Notes: a model not told the origin generated them from the letters alone. A stretch of 30,421 nt of DNA from an uncultured Cryptobacterium sp. (GCA_900554685.1 USIG01000005.1:1-30421); one strand, 5' to 3'. Positions 16,974 through 24,181 are shown, counted from the first letter of the stretch. Program-made: numbers and translations.

Positions 16974-18296
16974 TTATTGCAGTTGCTGCAAAAGTTGGAT
17001 TTTTCTCGTTTGGTAGTTGTAGCGTTTTTCGTTTCTTTGTCTTACCCCTAAAATTTTCGCGACGGTGTGGGCGACTTTATCCATTTCTTTCATGCTGGCG
17101 AACTGTTTATTGGTTACCGTAATCACTTGAATTCCAAGAAGCGCCAGCGCATCACGTCGGGAGGCATCTTTTGCGATTTTTCGGGCATCGGTATGGTGAA
17201 GATCACTGTCGTATTCGATGGCAAGATTTTCTTTTGGCCAAAAAAGATCACATCTGAAATGGTCGTTATGGGTTAGCTGAGAGTTGTTTCGAGGAATGTT
17301 GATGCGTTGGTTCAAAAGTGGACGGGGAAGGGCGTATCCTCCTAAACGACGAGGCAGGGTAAGCATAAGAGCAAGAGCGGATTCTCTTGGTGAGTAGGAA
17401 TTGTCCAGCAGAAATTTTGCCGCCTGTTTTGCTTGTTTGGTTCCTTTTGTTTGGGAAGCGACATCTGAATCAAGAAGGCGCTTGATTTTGTTAGCTTTGG
17501 TAAAGGGCTTATGCCTAGGCGAAGGAACCGCGGAATCGTTGAAGGTATCTGTGGCTTGATTGCCAAAATAGGTCCCACAAAGTTCAAAGCCCAGCATCAA
17601 TAGATCGATAAAACTCATTGATTCTGCCATCTGAAGAAAAAGATATTCCGGAGGGATTAGGTAATAAGTTTTAGCAGTGAAATCTTGATTTGGTAGCTTA
17701 CTTGTAGGCGCAGTGTTTACGTCGTGGTTAGAGCTTTTTTCTTGCGCTGAACTTGGATTCGGTGCACAGGAGCTTGACTTCAATGCAAAGGAACTTGGGC
17801 TTAACACAAAGGAAGCCTTCATTTTCTCGGGTAAATTTGGCAAGGGTATAACATCGGGTGAATTGTCCTTCACGTGACAAATGAGATTTTCGATCGCTCT
17901 TCTTTTGTTGGCATGGTCAACTAAAACATGAAGAGGGAGCGAAAAATAAAAAGGCGTCGAACGATAATCGGCTAGCGAAAAACGAGTAGGGAACGCGTGA
18001 TGATCGGAAAACGTACAACAATCGTTAGGCACAAAGCGAGTAGGGAGCGAGAGAGAAGAAAACACATTCTCATCGTTGTTGATATTGGAAAGTGGTTTGA
18101 TCCTAAGAGGCTTAATTTCAAGTGCTCTAACTTCGTTTCGAGTAGGGATAGAGCATCGGCTCAGGGCAACACGTCTTGGTGCATGGGCTTTTTGCCAAAG
18201 TTGACCATTGGTTTTGTGGTAGTAGGGAAGAAGTTCAAGCAGAAAGGGTGATCGGTAGAGTTCCAAGGCGGATTTATGGCTAAACGTAATACTCAT
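16974..18296 (-). CDS. Protein with C-terminal DUF559/VSR-like nuclease fold
   Basis: 440 residues. The C-terminal portion, about residues 325-425, reads NSQLTHNDHFRCDLFWPKENLAIEYDSDLHH split over a D-x(n)-E-x-D core, then KIAKDASRRDALALLGIQVITVT. That is the pattern of DUF559/very-short-patch-repair-like PD-(D/E)xK endonuclease folds. The N-terminus (SHKSALELYRSP) resembles the SH-SALE-x-R opening I associate with related coriobacterial proteins, but the middle is unassigned. DNA cleavage is inferred from the fold only. ATG 18296 has GGGAG seven bases upstream. An in-frame 21-bp repeat sits in the middle (17764-17826). It is divergent from the response regulator gene, 85 bases apart. It could be a lineage-specific nuclease used in defence or mobile-element biology. 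Confidence 0.7.
   Translation of the reverse strand: MSITFSHKSALELYRSPFLLELLPYYHKTNGQLWQKAHAPRRVALSRCSIPTRNEVRALEIKPLRIKPLSNINNDENVFSSLSLPTRFVPNDCCTFSDHHAFPTRFSLADYRSTPFYFSLPLHVLVDHANKRRAIENLICHVKDNSPDVIPLPNLPEKMKASFVLSPSSFALKSSSCAPNPSSAQEKSSNHDVNTAPTSKLPNQDFTAKTYYLIPPEYLFLQMAESMSFIDLLMLGFELCGTYFGNQATDTFNDSAVPSPRHKPFTKANKIKRLLDSDVASQTKGTKQAKQAAKFLLDNSYSPRESALALMLTLPRRLGGYALPRPLLNQRINIPRNNSQLTHNDHFRCDLFWPKENLAIEYDSDLHHTDARKIAKDASRRDALALLGIQVITVTNKQFASMKEMDKVAHTVAKILGVRQRNEKRYNYQTRKIQLLQQLQ
17764..17826 (-). repeat. 21-bp in-frame repeat in the DUF559-type gene
   Basis: Three 21-bp units (17764-17784, 17785-17805, 17806-17826) encode seven-residue variants such as FVLSPSS, FALKSSS and CAPNPSS in a Ser-rich linker. 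Confidence 0.75.
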
Positions 18297-18312
18297 GAGA
18301 AGACTCCCGTCT

Positions 18313-18340
18313 TTGCCGGTTCGCGTGGTTTATGTATTAG
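18313..18340 (+). promoter_or_regulatory. Possible promoter of the response regulator gene
   Basis: TTGCCG (18313-18318) and TATTAG (18335-18340) are 16 bases apart, and the gene starts 41 bases later. Both boxes are imperfect; this is a suggestion only. Confidence 0.3.
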
Positions 18341-18381
18341 GCTATAGGAGAAAACTCACATAAAAGAGAAAGCAAACACAC

Positions 18382-19323
18382 ATGGATCTTAAATGTTGTT
18401 CAATTTTGGTTATAGAAGATGATGCTGCGATCAATGACGTGGTGTGTTCTGCTCTTAAAGGTGAGGGCTACGAATGCGTTTCGGCATACTCGGGAACTGA
18501 AGCACGTCTTCTTTTGCAGGCGGAGCCTTTAGCCTGTCCTTTCGATTTGGTTATTTGTGATCTCATGTTGCCAGGCATGTCGGGTGAAGAGGTCGTTGCA
18601 TTTATTCGTGCGCAAAGCAATGTTCCTATTTTGGTAATTTCTGCGAAAGCTGAAGTGGTAGACCGAGTTTCCCTTTTAAAGCAGGGAGTGGATGACTACC
18701 TGGTCAAGCCGTTCGATCTGGATGAATTGGTGGCACGGGTGGAGGCGCTCCTGAGAAGATCGGGCGTCGTCAAGGCTTCGCATGTGAGCAAAAGCGACAT
18801 AGATAAAAGCTGTACGGGCGATATCTATGCAGGTGAGGACAATTTGGGTGAAGGCGATCAACGGGAACGAGCATCTAGCAACTATCAGGAAAGAATGGCT
18901 AGCAACTGGCCGGAACGATCAATTGGCAACTGGCAGGAACGGACATCTAACAATCAGCAGGAAAAAGTAGCTAACAACTGGCCGGAACGGACAGCAAACA
19001 ACCAACAAGCGTGTGCGATTACCTTTGGAAAATGGCTTCTTGATGAAGAGCAGCGTCGGTTTGAAGTTCAGGGCGTGCCAGTTCGTCTTACAAGAACGGA
19101 ATTCGATATCGTTGCGGCACTCATGAGGTATCCGCGCAAGGTGTTTACTAAGCGCGAACTATATGAGGCGGTATGGCACGAAGAGTCCTTTGTAGAGGAA
19201 AAAGCTATCAATACCCATATTTCAAACATTCGTACCAAGCTGAAGGGAACTGGTACGGAATCATACATTGAAACGGTGTGGGGTATTGGATTTAAACTTT
19301 CTGATACCTTGCTGGATGCATAG
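18382..19323 (+). CDS. OmpR/PhoB-type response regulator with repeat-rich linker
   Basis: 313 residues. The receiver (about 5-128) has the acidic pair E12/D13, the phospho-acceptor Asp60 (VICDLMLPG), the signalling Ser in LVISAKAE and Lys in DDYLVKPFD. The winged-helix DNA-binding domain occupies about 212-308 (VRLTRTEFDIVAALM, KRELYEAVW, INTHISNIRTKL, IETVWGIGFKL). Usual members are 225-240 residues. The excess lies in a linker of about 80 residues containing an eight-residue repeat (NWPERTAN-like). Its partner is probably the histidine kinase at 24241, since both flank one ABC transporter and neither has a closer partner. It would then control the ABC genes in response to a peptide or cell-envelope stress. 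The ribosome binding site is weak (AGAGAAAG). Confidence 0.9.
   Translation: MDLKCCSILVIEDDAAINDVVCSALKGEGYECVSAYSGTEARLLLQAEPLACPFDLVICDLMLPGMSGEEVVAFIRAQSNVPILVISAKAEVVDRVSLLKQGVDDYLVKPFDLDELVARVEALLRRSGVVKASHVSKSDIDKSCTGDIYAGEDNLGEGDQRERASSNYQERMASNWPERSIGNWQERTSNNQQEKVANNWPERTANNQQACAITFGKWLLDEEQRRFEVQGVPVRLTRTEFDIVAALMRYPRKVFTKRELYEAVWHEESFVEEKAINTHISNIRTKLKGTGTESYIETVWGIGFKLSDTLLDA
18852..19011 (+). repeat. 24-bp in-frame repeat in the response regulator linker
   Basis: Five clear 24-bp units between 18876 and 18995, a degraded one before (18852-18875) and a partial one after. They encode eight-residue repeats: SNYQERMA, SNWPERSI, GNWQERTS, NNQQEKVA, NNWPERTA. Two of the core units differ mainly by Gln/Pro. 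Confidence 0.9.
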
Positions 19324-19361
19324 CGTGCCACATCCTTGCTGTGGATGCATAGCGTGCCACA
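19314..19361 (+). repeat. 29-bp direct duplication across the response regulator stop codon
   Basis: GGATGCATAGCGTGCCACA occurs at 19314-19332, containing the gene's last codons and TAG stop, and again at 19343-19361. The second copy supplies the left arm of the hairpin at 19347-19382. Confidence 0.85.
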
Positions 19362-19382
19362 GGGTAGTGCGACACGCTATGC
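19347..19382. terminator. Hairpin between two convergent genes
   Basis: GCATAGCGTG (19347-19356) and CACGCTATGC (19373-19382) form a perfect 10-bp stem around a 16-base loop that can add a 3-bp inner stem (CAC/GTG). It lies 24 bases after the response regulator stop and 9 bases after the oxidoreductase stop on the other strand. The tail TGTTTGTTGC is only moderately T-rich, so two-way termination is likely but not certain. Confidence 0.65.
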
Positions 19383-19391
19383 TGTTTGTTG

Positions 19392-20021
19392 CTATTTACG
19401 AACGACTGAGATGCGCTGTTGGATATGGTTTCCTTTTTCGATTTCATCAACCATAGCGATGGCATAATCGGCATAGCTGATGATAGATTCACCGCGTTCG
19501 TTTAAGATAAGTTCTTCGCCGCCAAGAAGGTATTCGCCACTGCGTTCGCCATCTGCTTGGAAATCACCTGCAGGGGAGATATAGGTCCAACGAACATCGT
19601 TGCGCTTGCGCAGTTCGTTTAATGCTTCACCCATAGCCGCAGCAAGAGGCTTGAAGGCATCAGGGAAGTCGGGCCCTTCTGAGACGGTTGCCGTGTGCTC
19701 GGGATTCACAAAAAGGCTACCTGCTCCGCCTACTACGAGAAGACGTGTGGTGGTTCCGGAAAGGATGTCACATAAGTGCTTCAGCGAGGTGCTATGTTGT
19801 GGCAGAGTCTCGGGCACCCACGCGCCAAAAGCATCCACGACGGCATCAAAATCAGCAAGATCTTCAGCGGTGAGATCATAAAGGTCTTTAATGATTGCCT
19901 GAGGAGCGATGGTTTTGTTTTCGCCGCGGACAATGGCGGTTACCTCCATGCCGCGATTAACAGCTTCTTCAACAATAAGCTTACCTGCTTTGCCGTTTGC
20001 GCATACTACTGCAATTTTCAT
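19392..20021 (-). CDS. NAD(P)-binding oxidoreductase, YwnB-like
   Basis: 209 residues, an atypical short-chain/NmrA-like Rossmann protein. The N-terminus MKIAVVCANGKAGKLIVEEAVNRG gives the dinucleotide loop (variant of GxxGxxG), followed by VTAIVRGENK, DAVVDAFGAW and LLVVGGAGSLFVNPE. This matches the NAD(P)H-binding epimerase/reductase family to which B. subtilis YwnB belongs; the reaction is not known. ATG 20021 follows GAGAGG. It is divergent from an Rrf2-family regulator, the same pairing as ywnB/ywnA, and three matching dyads lie between the two, so the neighbour probably represses it. Redox or reactive-electrophile response is a reasonable guess. Confidence 0.85.
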   Translation of the reverse strand: MKIAVVCANGKAGKLIVEEAVNRGMEVTAIVRGENKTIAPQAIIKDLYDLTAEDLADFDAVVDAFGAWVPETLPQHSTSLKHLCDILSGTTTRLLVVGGAGSLFVNPEHTATVSEGPDFPDAFKPLAAAMGEALNELRKRNDVRWTYISPAGDFQADGERSGEYLLGGEELILNERGESIISYADYAIAMVDEIEKGNHIQQRISVVRK

Positions 20022-20114
20022 TGTTTCAATCCTCTCTGTTTTAGACCGTATTTGTCAGCGGTCGTATCGGTTTGTAGGGGTGTTATACAAGCCGATATCA
20101 TTGTTCTATTTGCT

Positions 20115-20137
20115 GTTGTAATATCTGTTGTTACAAC
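20115..20137. promoter_or_regulatory. Operator-like dyad 1
   Basis: GTTGTAA, nine bases, TTACAAC: a perfect 7-bp dyad with 23-base total length, 93 bases from the start of the oxidoreductase gene. Confidence 0.75.
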
Positions 20138-20166
20138 GTTGACAACACTTAGTTAACTACTCAACA

Positions 20167-20189
20167 GTTGTAATGTCAATAGTTACAAC
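20167..20189. promoter_or_regulatory. Operator-like dyad 2
   Basis: GTTGTAA, nine different bases, TTACAAC: the same arms and spacing as dyad 1, starting 52 bases later. Confidence 0.75.
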
Positions 20190-20206
20190 GAACTTATTTT
20201 GAAATT

Positions 20207-20229
20207 GTTGTAACTATTTCAATTACACC
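20207..20229. promoter_or_regulatory. Operator-like dyad 3
   Basis: GTTGTAA, nine bases, TTACACC: one mismatch in the right arm, starting 40 bases after dyad 2 and next to a possible plus-strand -10 box. Confidence 0.65.
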
Positions 20230-20268
20230 TCGCAAACGCTATGATGAGACAAAGAAGGTGTGCGGCTA

Positions 20269-20424
20269 ATGAAGAGCGCACGTGGAGTAAAGAACGTATA
20301 CAGCCAACAAGGAAGGCGCATAGTCAAACGAAGGCGCATAGCCAAACGAAGGCGCATAGCCAAACCGGTACAACCGATGCGCTATGAGCGAATAGGGAAC
20401 CAAAATCTAGCCAAGGGTGGATAG
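20269..20424 (+). CDS. Possible 51-residue basic leader peptide
   Basis: An ATG with AAGAAGGTG about 8 bases upstream opens a frame ending in TAG four bases before the Rrf2 start codon. The peptide begins MKSARGVKNVYSQQG, then contains a six-residue repeat (RRRIAK type, three copies) and ends ERIGNQNLAKGG. It is strongly basic. Its stop overlaps the downstream ribosome binding region, so translation could be coupled to the Rrf2 gene. It could equally be an accidental frame through the 18-bp repeat. Confidence 0.35.
   Translation: MKSARGVKNVYSQQGRRIVKRRRIAKRRRIAKPVQPMRYERIGNQNLAKGG
20313..20366 (+). repeat. 18-bp tandem repeat, three units
   Basis: AAGGCGCATAGYCAAACG at 20313-20330, 20331-20348 and 20349-20366, differing by one base each. 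Confidence 0.9.
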
Positions 20425-20428
20425 TTTT

Positions 20429-20842
20429 ATGCAGATATCGTCGCGTTTCACAATCGGTGTACATATCCTTTTGTGCATTGCCTATTTCAAAAACGAAAAG
20501 ACCACTTCGGCTTTTATTGCTGAAAGTGTAAATGTAAATCCTGTAGTAATTCGTCGAACTTTAGGTATGTTAAAAGCGGCGGGGCTCGTAAAGGTTGAAG
20601 CGGGGGTTGGTGGCGCTGCCCTTACCAAGGATCCTTCTGAAATAACGCTTCTTGATGTCTTTGATGCGGTGAATGCGGTGGATGATCAGCTGTTTAGTTT
20701 TCACGAGCAGCCAAATCCTTCTTGTCCTGTGGGAAGAAATATCCATGCGGTGCTTGATGGAAAGCTGGTTTCTGCTCAAAATGCAATGCGTGCCGATCTG
20801 GCTAAGACTACGATTGCCGAATTACTGAACGGCATCAAGTAA
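20429..20842 (+). CDS. Rrf2-family transcriptional regulator, YwnA-like
   Basis: 137 residues if started at ATG 20429 (AAGGGTGG eight bases upstream), giving the family-typical MQISSRFTIGVHIL N-terminus; the frame also opens from GTG 20417. The winged helix includes TSAFIAESVNVNPVVIRRTLGMLKAAGLV and a wing GVGGAALTKDPSEITLLDV. There is no three-Cys cluster of the IscR/NsrR type. One Cys lies in helix 1 (Cys16) and one in PSCPVGRNI, so iron-sulfur binding is unlikely, and thiol-based sensing, as in HypR/YwnA-like members, is possible. It probably binds the three dyads upstream and represses itself and the divergent oxidoreductase. Confidence 0.88.
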   Translation: MQISSRFTIGVHILLCIAYFKNEKTTSAFIAESVNVNPVVIRRTLGMLKAAGLVKVEAGVGGAALTKDPSEITLLDVFDAVNAVDDQLFSFHEQPNPSCPVGRNIHAVLDGKLVSAQNAMRADLAKTTIAELLNGIK

Positions 20843-21399
20843 ACCCAAACTTGTCCAGGCTGGAAGTCAGATTGAAAAGCAGTCCGGAAGGCGACATACG
20901 GTTCAATGTGAGAACTAACTAGAAAGCTCGATCGGAAGTCGGTTTGGATAGTAACTTGAAAGTCAGCTTTGAAGTTAGCTTTGAGGTTAGCTTTGAGGTT
21001 AGCTTTGAGGTTAGCTTTGAGGTTAGCTTTGAAACCGACTTAGAGATTAGTCTTGAAGCTGACATGCAGCCCGACGCGAAACCCAATTCGGAAATCTTAT
21101 AACTTTCTTAAAGGTTGCCAGAAAATTCCTAAACTATTATTTCGCATACTCAAATTGTCACAGCAAGAAGGCATTGCTATCGAATGCTCTCGATAGGCGA
21201 TTTATTTGTTTGTCGACGGAATGGCTGGCAGAATGACTGATTAACGCTAAGAGCGCACTGACTAGTGGAGTATCAGCCAACGTAACCCCTACCAACGGAG
21301 TGCCAGCTAGCGCCATGCGTGAGCACTGAGCGGCGGAACGCTAGTCAACGGATGTCGGTCAACGCTATAAGCAATGCCGCAAGCGAGAAAGGGAAGGCT
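20843..21399. other. 557-bp gene-poor gap before the ABC operon
   Basis: Holds a 12-bp repeat array (20949-21056), a small hairpin (CTATCGA/TCGATAG, 21177-21196) and a possible promoter (TTGTCA 21155-21160, 17 bases, TATCGA 21178-21183) overlapping that hairpin. The rest shows no gene I would defend. The open frame from GTG 21319 is the upstream extension of the ABC ATPase and is not needed. Confidence 0.6.
20949..21056. repeat. 12-bp tandem repeat array, about nine units
   Basis: Six near-perfect units (20961-21032; GGTTAGCTTTGA type) flanked by degraded ones on both sides (ATAGTAACTTGA at 20949; AACCGACTTAGA and GATTAGTCTTGA after). In one plus frame it reads as repeated VSFE. Confidence 0.88.
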
Positions 21400-22443
21400 A
21401 TGGACGCGATTAAAACCGTAGGTCTTTCGAAGACATACGGCAAGAAGCGCGCGGTGGACAACTTGAGTTTCACTATTAGCAGCGGCGAAATTTATGGGTT
21501 CGTGGGACGAAACGGTGCTGGCAAATCGACTGTAATGAAAATGCTGGCAGGGCTTGTCTTGCCCTCTTCGGGTGAGATTGAGATTCTTGGCGAAAAAATG
21601 GCTCCAGGATGCACGAGTCGCAGACTTGGCGCTCTCATTGAAAATCCTGGTATTCATTTAGGTCTTACTGGTCTAGATAACGTAATGGTGCGGGCGCTAG
21701 CGTTAGGCATACCCAATGCTAAGGCAATATCTCTTGATGCTCTTCGCATAGTGGGACTGGAAGAGGTGGCGAAAAAGCGCGCAAAAACCTATTCGCTTGG
21801 TATGAAACAGCGTCTTGGTTTGGCGTTAGCGTTAGTGGGCTCACCTGATTTGTTGTTGCTTGATGAACCGTTTAACGGTCTCGATCCTCAAGGGGTTCGA
21901 GAATTGCGCACAACCATTGTAGAATTGGCACAGTTGAGAAACCTTACCGTGTTTATTAGCTCTCATGTTCTTGATCAGCTTGAACGTATGGTTACTCGCT
22001 ATGGGATAATTCGCGATGGTGTGCTTGTGCGCGAATTAACTGCTGCAGAAGTGGATGCCGAATGTGCGGATTACTTGAGTATTCGCGTTGCAGAACCTCA
22101 AGTTGCTCTTGCGAAATTGCAAGACGCATTTCCGCAAGCAAAGTTTGCAATTTTGCCAGATAACTCAATTCGCGTTGATATAGCAAGCGGAGATGTGACA
22201 AGTGGAGAGGGCACTTGCCACACTAATACGACAAGCGGACAGGGCACTTGCCACACTGACGGTTCAACTCGGTCTACTCTAAATCTTGACCCTAATCAGG
22301 TTGGATATGTGTTGTCGAAAGCGGGTATTGCGGTGAGTGAACTCTATGTTCACGAGCGCGATATCGAAGAATTGTTCGTGGGGCTTATGGGCGCCGAATC
22401 GCCGCGTAATCACGACGGAAAAGGGGGCGCTCGGTATGTTTAG
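21400..22443 (+). CDS. ABC transporter ATP-binding protein, bacitracin/lantibiotic-export type
   Basis: 347 residues from ATG 21400, which has AAAGGGAAGG just upstream and gives the expected MDAIKTVGLSKTYG start; the frame is open further up but that part is repeat-like. Walker A GRNGAGKST, signature YSLGMKQRLG (the variant typical of BcrA/NisF-like ATPases), Walker B LLLLDEPFNGLDP and switch SSHVLDQ are all present. The last third carries a duplicated 11-residue segment (TSGEGTCHTNT). The stop overlaps the first permease start by 8 bases, so the two are translationally coupled. It would energise export or membrane removal of a peptide antibiotic or similar amphiphile. Confidence 0.93.
   Translation: MDAIKTVGLSKTYGKKRAVDNLSFTISSGEIYGFVGRNGAGKSTVMKMLAGLVLPSSGEIEILGEKMAPGCTSRRLGALIENPGIHLGLTGLDNVMVRALALGIPNAKAISLDALRIVGLEEVAKKRAKTYSLGMKQRLGLALALVGSPDLLLLDEPFNGLDPQGVRELRTTIVELAQLRNLTVFISSHVLDQLERMVTRYGIIRDGVLVRELTAAEVDAECADYLSIRVAEPQVALAKLQDAFPQAKFAILPDNSIRVDIASGDVTSGEGTCHTNTTSGQGTCHTDGSTRSTLNLDPNQVGYVLSKAGIAVSELYVHERDIEELFVGLMGAESPRNHDGKGGARYV
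22198..22263 (+). repeat. 33-bp in-frame duplication in the ABC ATPase gene
   Basis: Two 33-bp units (22198-22230, 22231-22263) sharing GAGGGCACTTGCCACACT or a one-base variant, encoding TSGEGTCHTNT and TSGQGTCHTDG in the C-terminal region outside the ATPase core. Confidence 0.85.
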
Positions 22444-23221
22444 TATGATGCGTGCGCAACTGTTCCGTATAGTGAAATCGCGCTTTATTATCTTTTTCGC
22501 ACTGATTGTTATTCTATTTGCTTTTGCGACGCCCTTTGCCTTGTGGCTGCATAACGTATGGCCAGCTTTTGCCGCCACGGGATTTGTGGAAATTCCTAAT
22601 GAACCGCTGCCAACGCTTCGGCTATATGGCGTGTCCTTTGTGGCAGGGTCGTTTCTGGCGATGGGTGTAAGTGTTGCTACGGTGTATTACGTAGCTGAGG
22701 ATTTTAAGTCAGGGTTTTTGAAGAATCTTGTGCAGGCGCGTGGCGGACGCGCATCGTATGCCGTTGCTATGATTCTGTGCTCAACTGTAATTGCGGCTAC
22801 TGCAGTGATTGTGGGTATGTTTGTCGTTGAAATAGCTTTGCGTGCTCAGGGCTATGTTTCTGTGCCGCCTTCTGTAAGCGATGCCCTGCAGTGGTTTGCT
22901 CAACTGGTGTTATGTATGGTGGCGTATGCGGCCGTTGCGGTTTTTCTGACGGCTATCACTGGTTCAGAGACGGTTGCAACTATCGGCGGTATTTTGATTG
23001 CTGGTGGTGCTGTGGAATCTGTATTGAAAATAATTCTCGCGAATGTGCCAGGAATTCCTGTCGTGTTGCGCGATTGTCTTGATGGCTATCTTGCTACTGA
23101 TTTAGCGATGCTCAGCCAGGGTGTTGTATGTAATCCACTCACGTATGTGCAGGCTATCGTCACGATTTTTGTTGCTACTGCAGCATGTGTGCTGGTTATG
23201 CGCCGTCGGAGCCTCGGATAG
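22436..23221 (+). CDS. ABC-2 type permease, lantibiotic-immunity (LanE/G) like
   Basis: 261 residues from ATG 22436 (MFSMMRAQLFRIVKSRF), preceded by AAAGGGGG at 9 bases; the frame is open upstream inside the ATPase gene. About six membrane segments: one after the basic N-terminus (FIIFFALIVILFAFATPFALWL), then SFLAMGVSVATVYYVAEDF and four more, ending in a cytoplasmic LVMRRRSLG. The YYVAEDFKSGFLKNLVQARGGR loop is the conserved D-F-x-x-G-x-x-K-N motif of BcrB/NisE-type permeases. It pairs with the second permease and the ATPase. Confidence 0.88.
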   Translation: MFSMMRAQLFRIVKSRFIIFFALIVILFAFATPFALWLHNVWPAFAATGFVEIPNEPLPTLRLYGVSFVAGSFLAMGVSVATVYYVAEDFKSGFLKNLVQARGGRASYAVAMILCSTVIAATAVIVGMFVVEIALRAQGYVSVPPSVSDALQWFAQLVLCMVAYAAVAVFLTAITGSETVATIGGILIAGGAVESVLKIILANVPGIPVVLRDCLDGYLATDLAMLSQGVVCNPLTYVQAIVTIFVATAACVLVMRRRSLG

Positions 23222-23299
23222 GTGGTTGTAGCGTGATAAGTACCTAGGGGGTCTGTTGCGTTGCGGCATTTGCAGTATTGACTAAATGGGGGTTCTGCT

Positions 23300-24139
23300 A
23301 TGGATTTTGTGAAAACGTTCGTAGATGTTTTAAGAGCGATGCTCTACCGGCTGCTCAAAAGTCGTATGACGTTAGTGTTTATGCTTGTACTGATTATTTC
23401 AATTGTGTATGTAATTGTCGGCCTTAAACTTATCAGTGCTAATACGTCGCTTTCTGCTGATGTATCAGCGACAAGTTCTGATATCACGTTGGGGCTATCG
23501 GTGCTTGCCGCTGGCGCAAGTGGTGTTGACTTTACTCGTGCGTGCGGGATGCTGTTTGTGCGCGGTAGTTTCATTGCTATGGCGGTGGCGGTATTTTGTG
23601 GTGTGTTCTTCGCGTCTGATTTAAGAACTGGTGCGGTTAAGAATGTGATTCTAGGACATACGGGGCGATTTGCTTATGCGCTTGCAGCAGGTGTATGCAC
23701 GCTTACGATGACCTTCTTTGCGGTATTAGCAGGAGTCGTGGTATCGCTTGTGACGTTGGTGGCTTCGGGCTTTATCGTTGCCGCGTCCGATCCTGTGCAA
23801 TTCGTCTGTTGGATTGGTGAGGTGTGGCTTTCCGTTGCAGCATATGCAGTACTGGCTGTAGTGGTTGCATTGCTGTCGAAAAGCACGGTACTTGCTGCTG
23901 TCGCGGGCTTTCTGCTGGGTGGTGCAGCAGTGGAAAATCTGTTGTATTCCGCAATCGGGCTGGTGACAGGTCATCCGAGCGAGGTGCGAGCAATTTTTGA
24001 TGGCTATTTAGCGGTTACGGTATCGCAGCTTGGTTATGGCAATGTTTTGCCAGTAGGTACATTGCTGCCTGCATTGGTGACTATCGTTGCGGCAATTGCT
24101 GCTGGTATGCTTATTGCACGCCGAAGGAGTCTTGCGTAG
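23300..24139 (+). CDS. Second ABC-2 type permease of the same transporter
   Basis: 279 residues, same build as the preceding permease: basic N-terminus (MDFVKTFVDVLRAMLYRLLKSR), about six membrane segments, the loop FFASDLRTGAVKNVILGHTGRFAYA corresponding to the D-F-x-G-x-x-K-N motif, and the same ending (LIARRRSLA). The two permeases are paralogues, as in LanE/LanG pairs. GGGGG lies 8 bases before the ATG, 78 bases after the previous gene. The 3' end including its stop is duplicated downstream (24124-24165). Confidence 0.88.
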   Translation: MDFVKTFVDVLRAMLYRLLKSRMTLVFMLVLIISIVYVIVGLKLISANTSLSADVSATSSDITLGLSVLAAGASGVDFTRACGMLFVRGSFIAMAVAVFCGVFFASDLRTGAVKNVILGHTGRFAYALAAGVCTLTMTFFAVLAGVVVSLVTLVASGFIVAASDPVQFVCWIGEVWLSVAAYAVLAVVVALLSKSTVLAAVAGFLLGGAAVENLLYSAIGLVTGHPSEVRAIFDGYLAVTVSQLGYGNVLPVGTLLPALVTIVAAIAAGMLIARRRSLA

Positions 24140-24165
24140 CGCTGAGACAAAGGAGTCTTGCGTAG
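24124..24165 (+). repeat. 26-bp direct duplication across a permease stop codon
   Basis: AAGGAGTCTTGCGTAG at 24124-24139 (with the TAG stop) recurs at 24150-24165. Confidence 0.85.
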
Positions 24166-24181
24166 TGCGACAAAGGATCTA

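Larger units (their letters stand above)
20022..20428. other. 407-bp divergent regulatory region
   Basis: This gap between the oxidoreductase (-) and the Rrf2 regulator (+) holds three operator-like dyads (20115-20229), an 18-bp repeat (20313-20366) and a 51-codon small ORF (20269-20424). A TATGAT sequence at 20240-20245 could serve as a -10 box for the plus strand, just after the third dyad. Confidence 0.6.

Noticed and set aside
21319..21399. Upstream GTG start for the ABC ATPase
   Set aside because: The extra 27 residues are unlike any ABC N-terminus, and ATG 21400 has a clear ribosome binding site.
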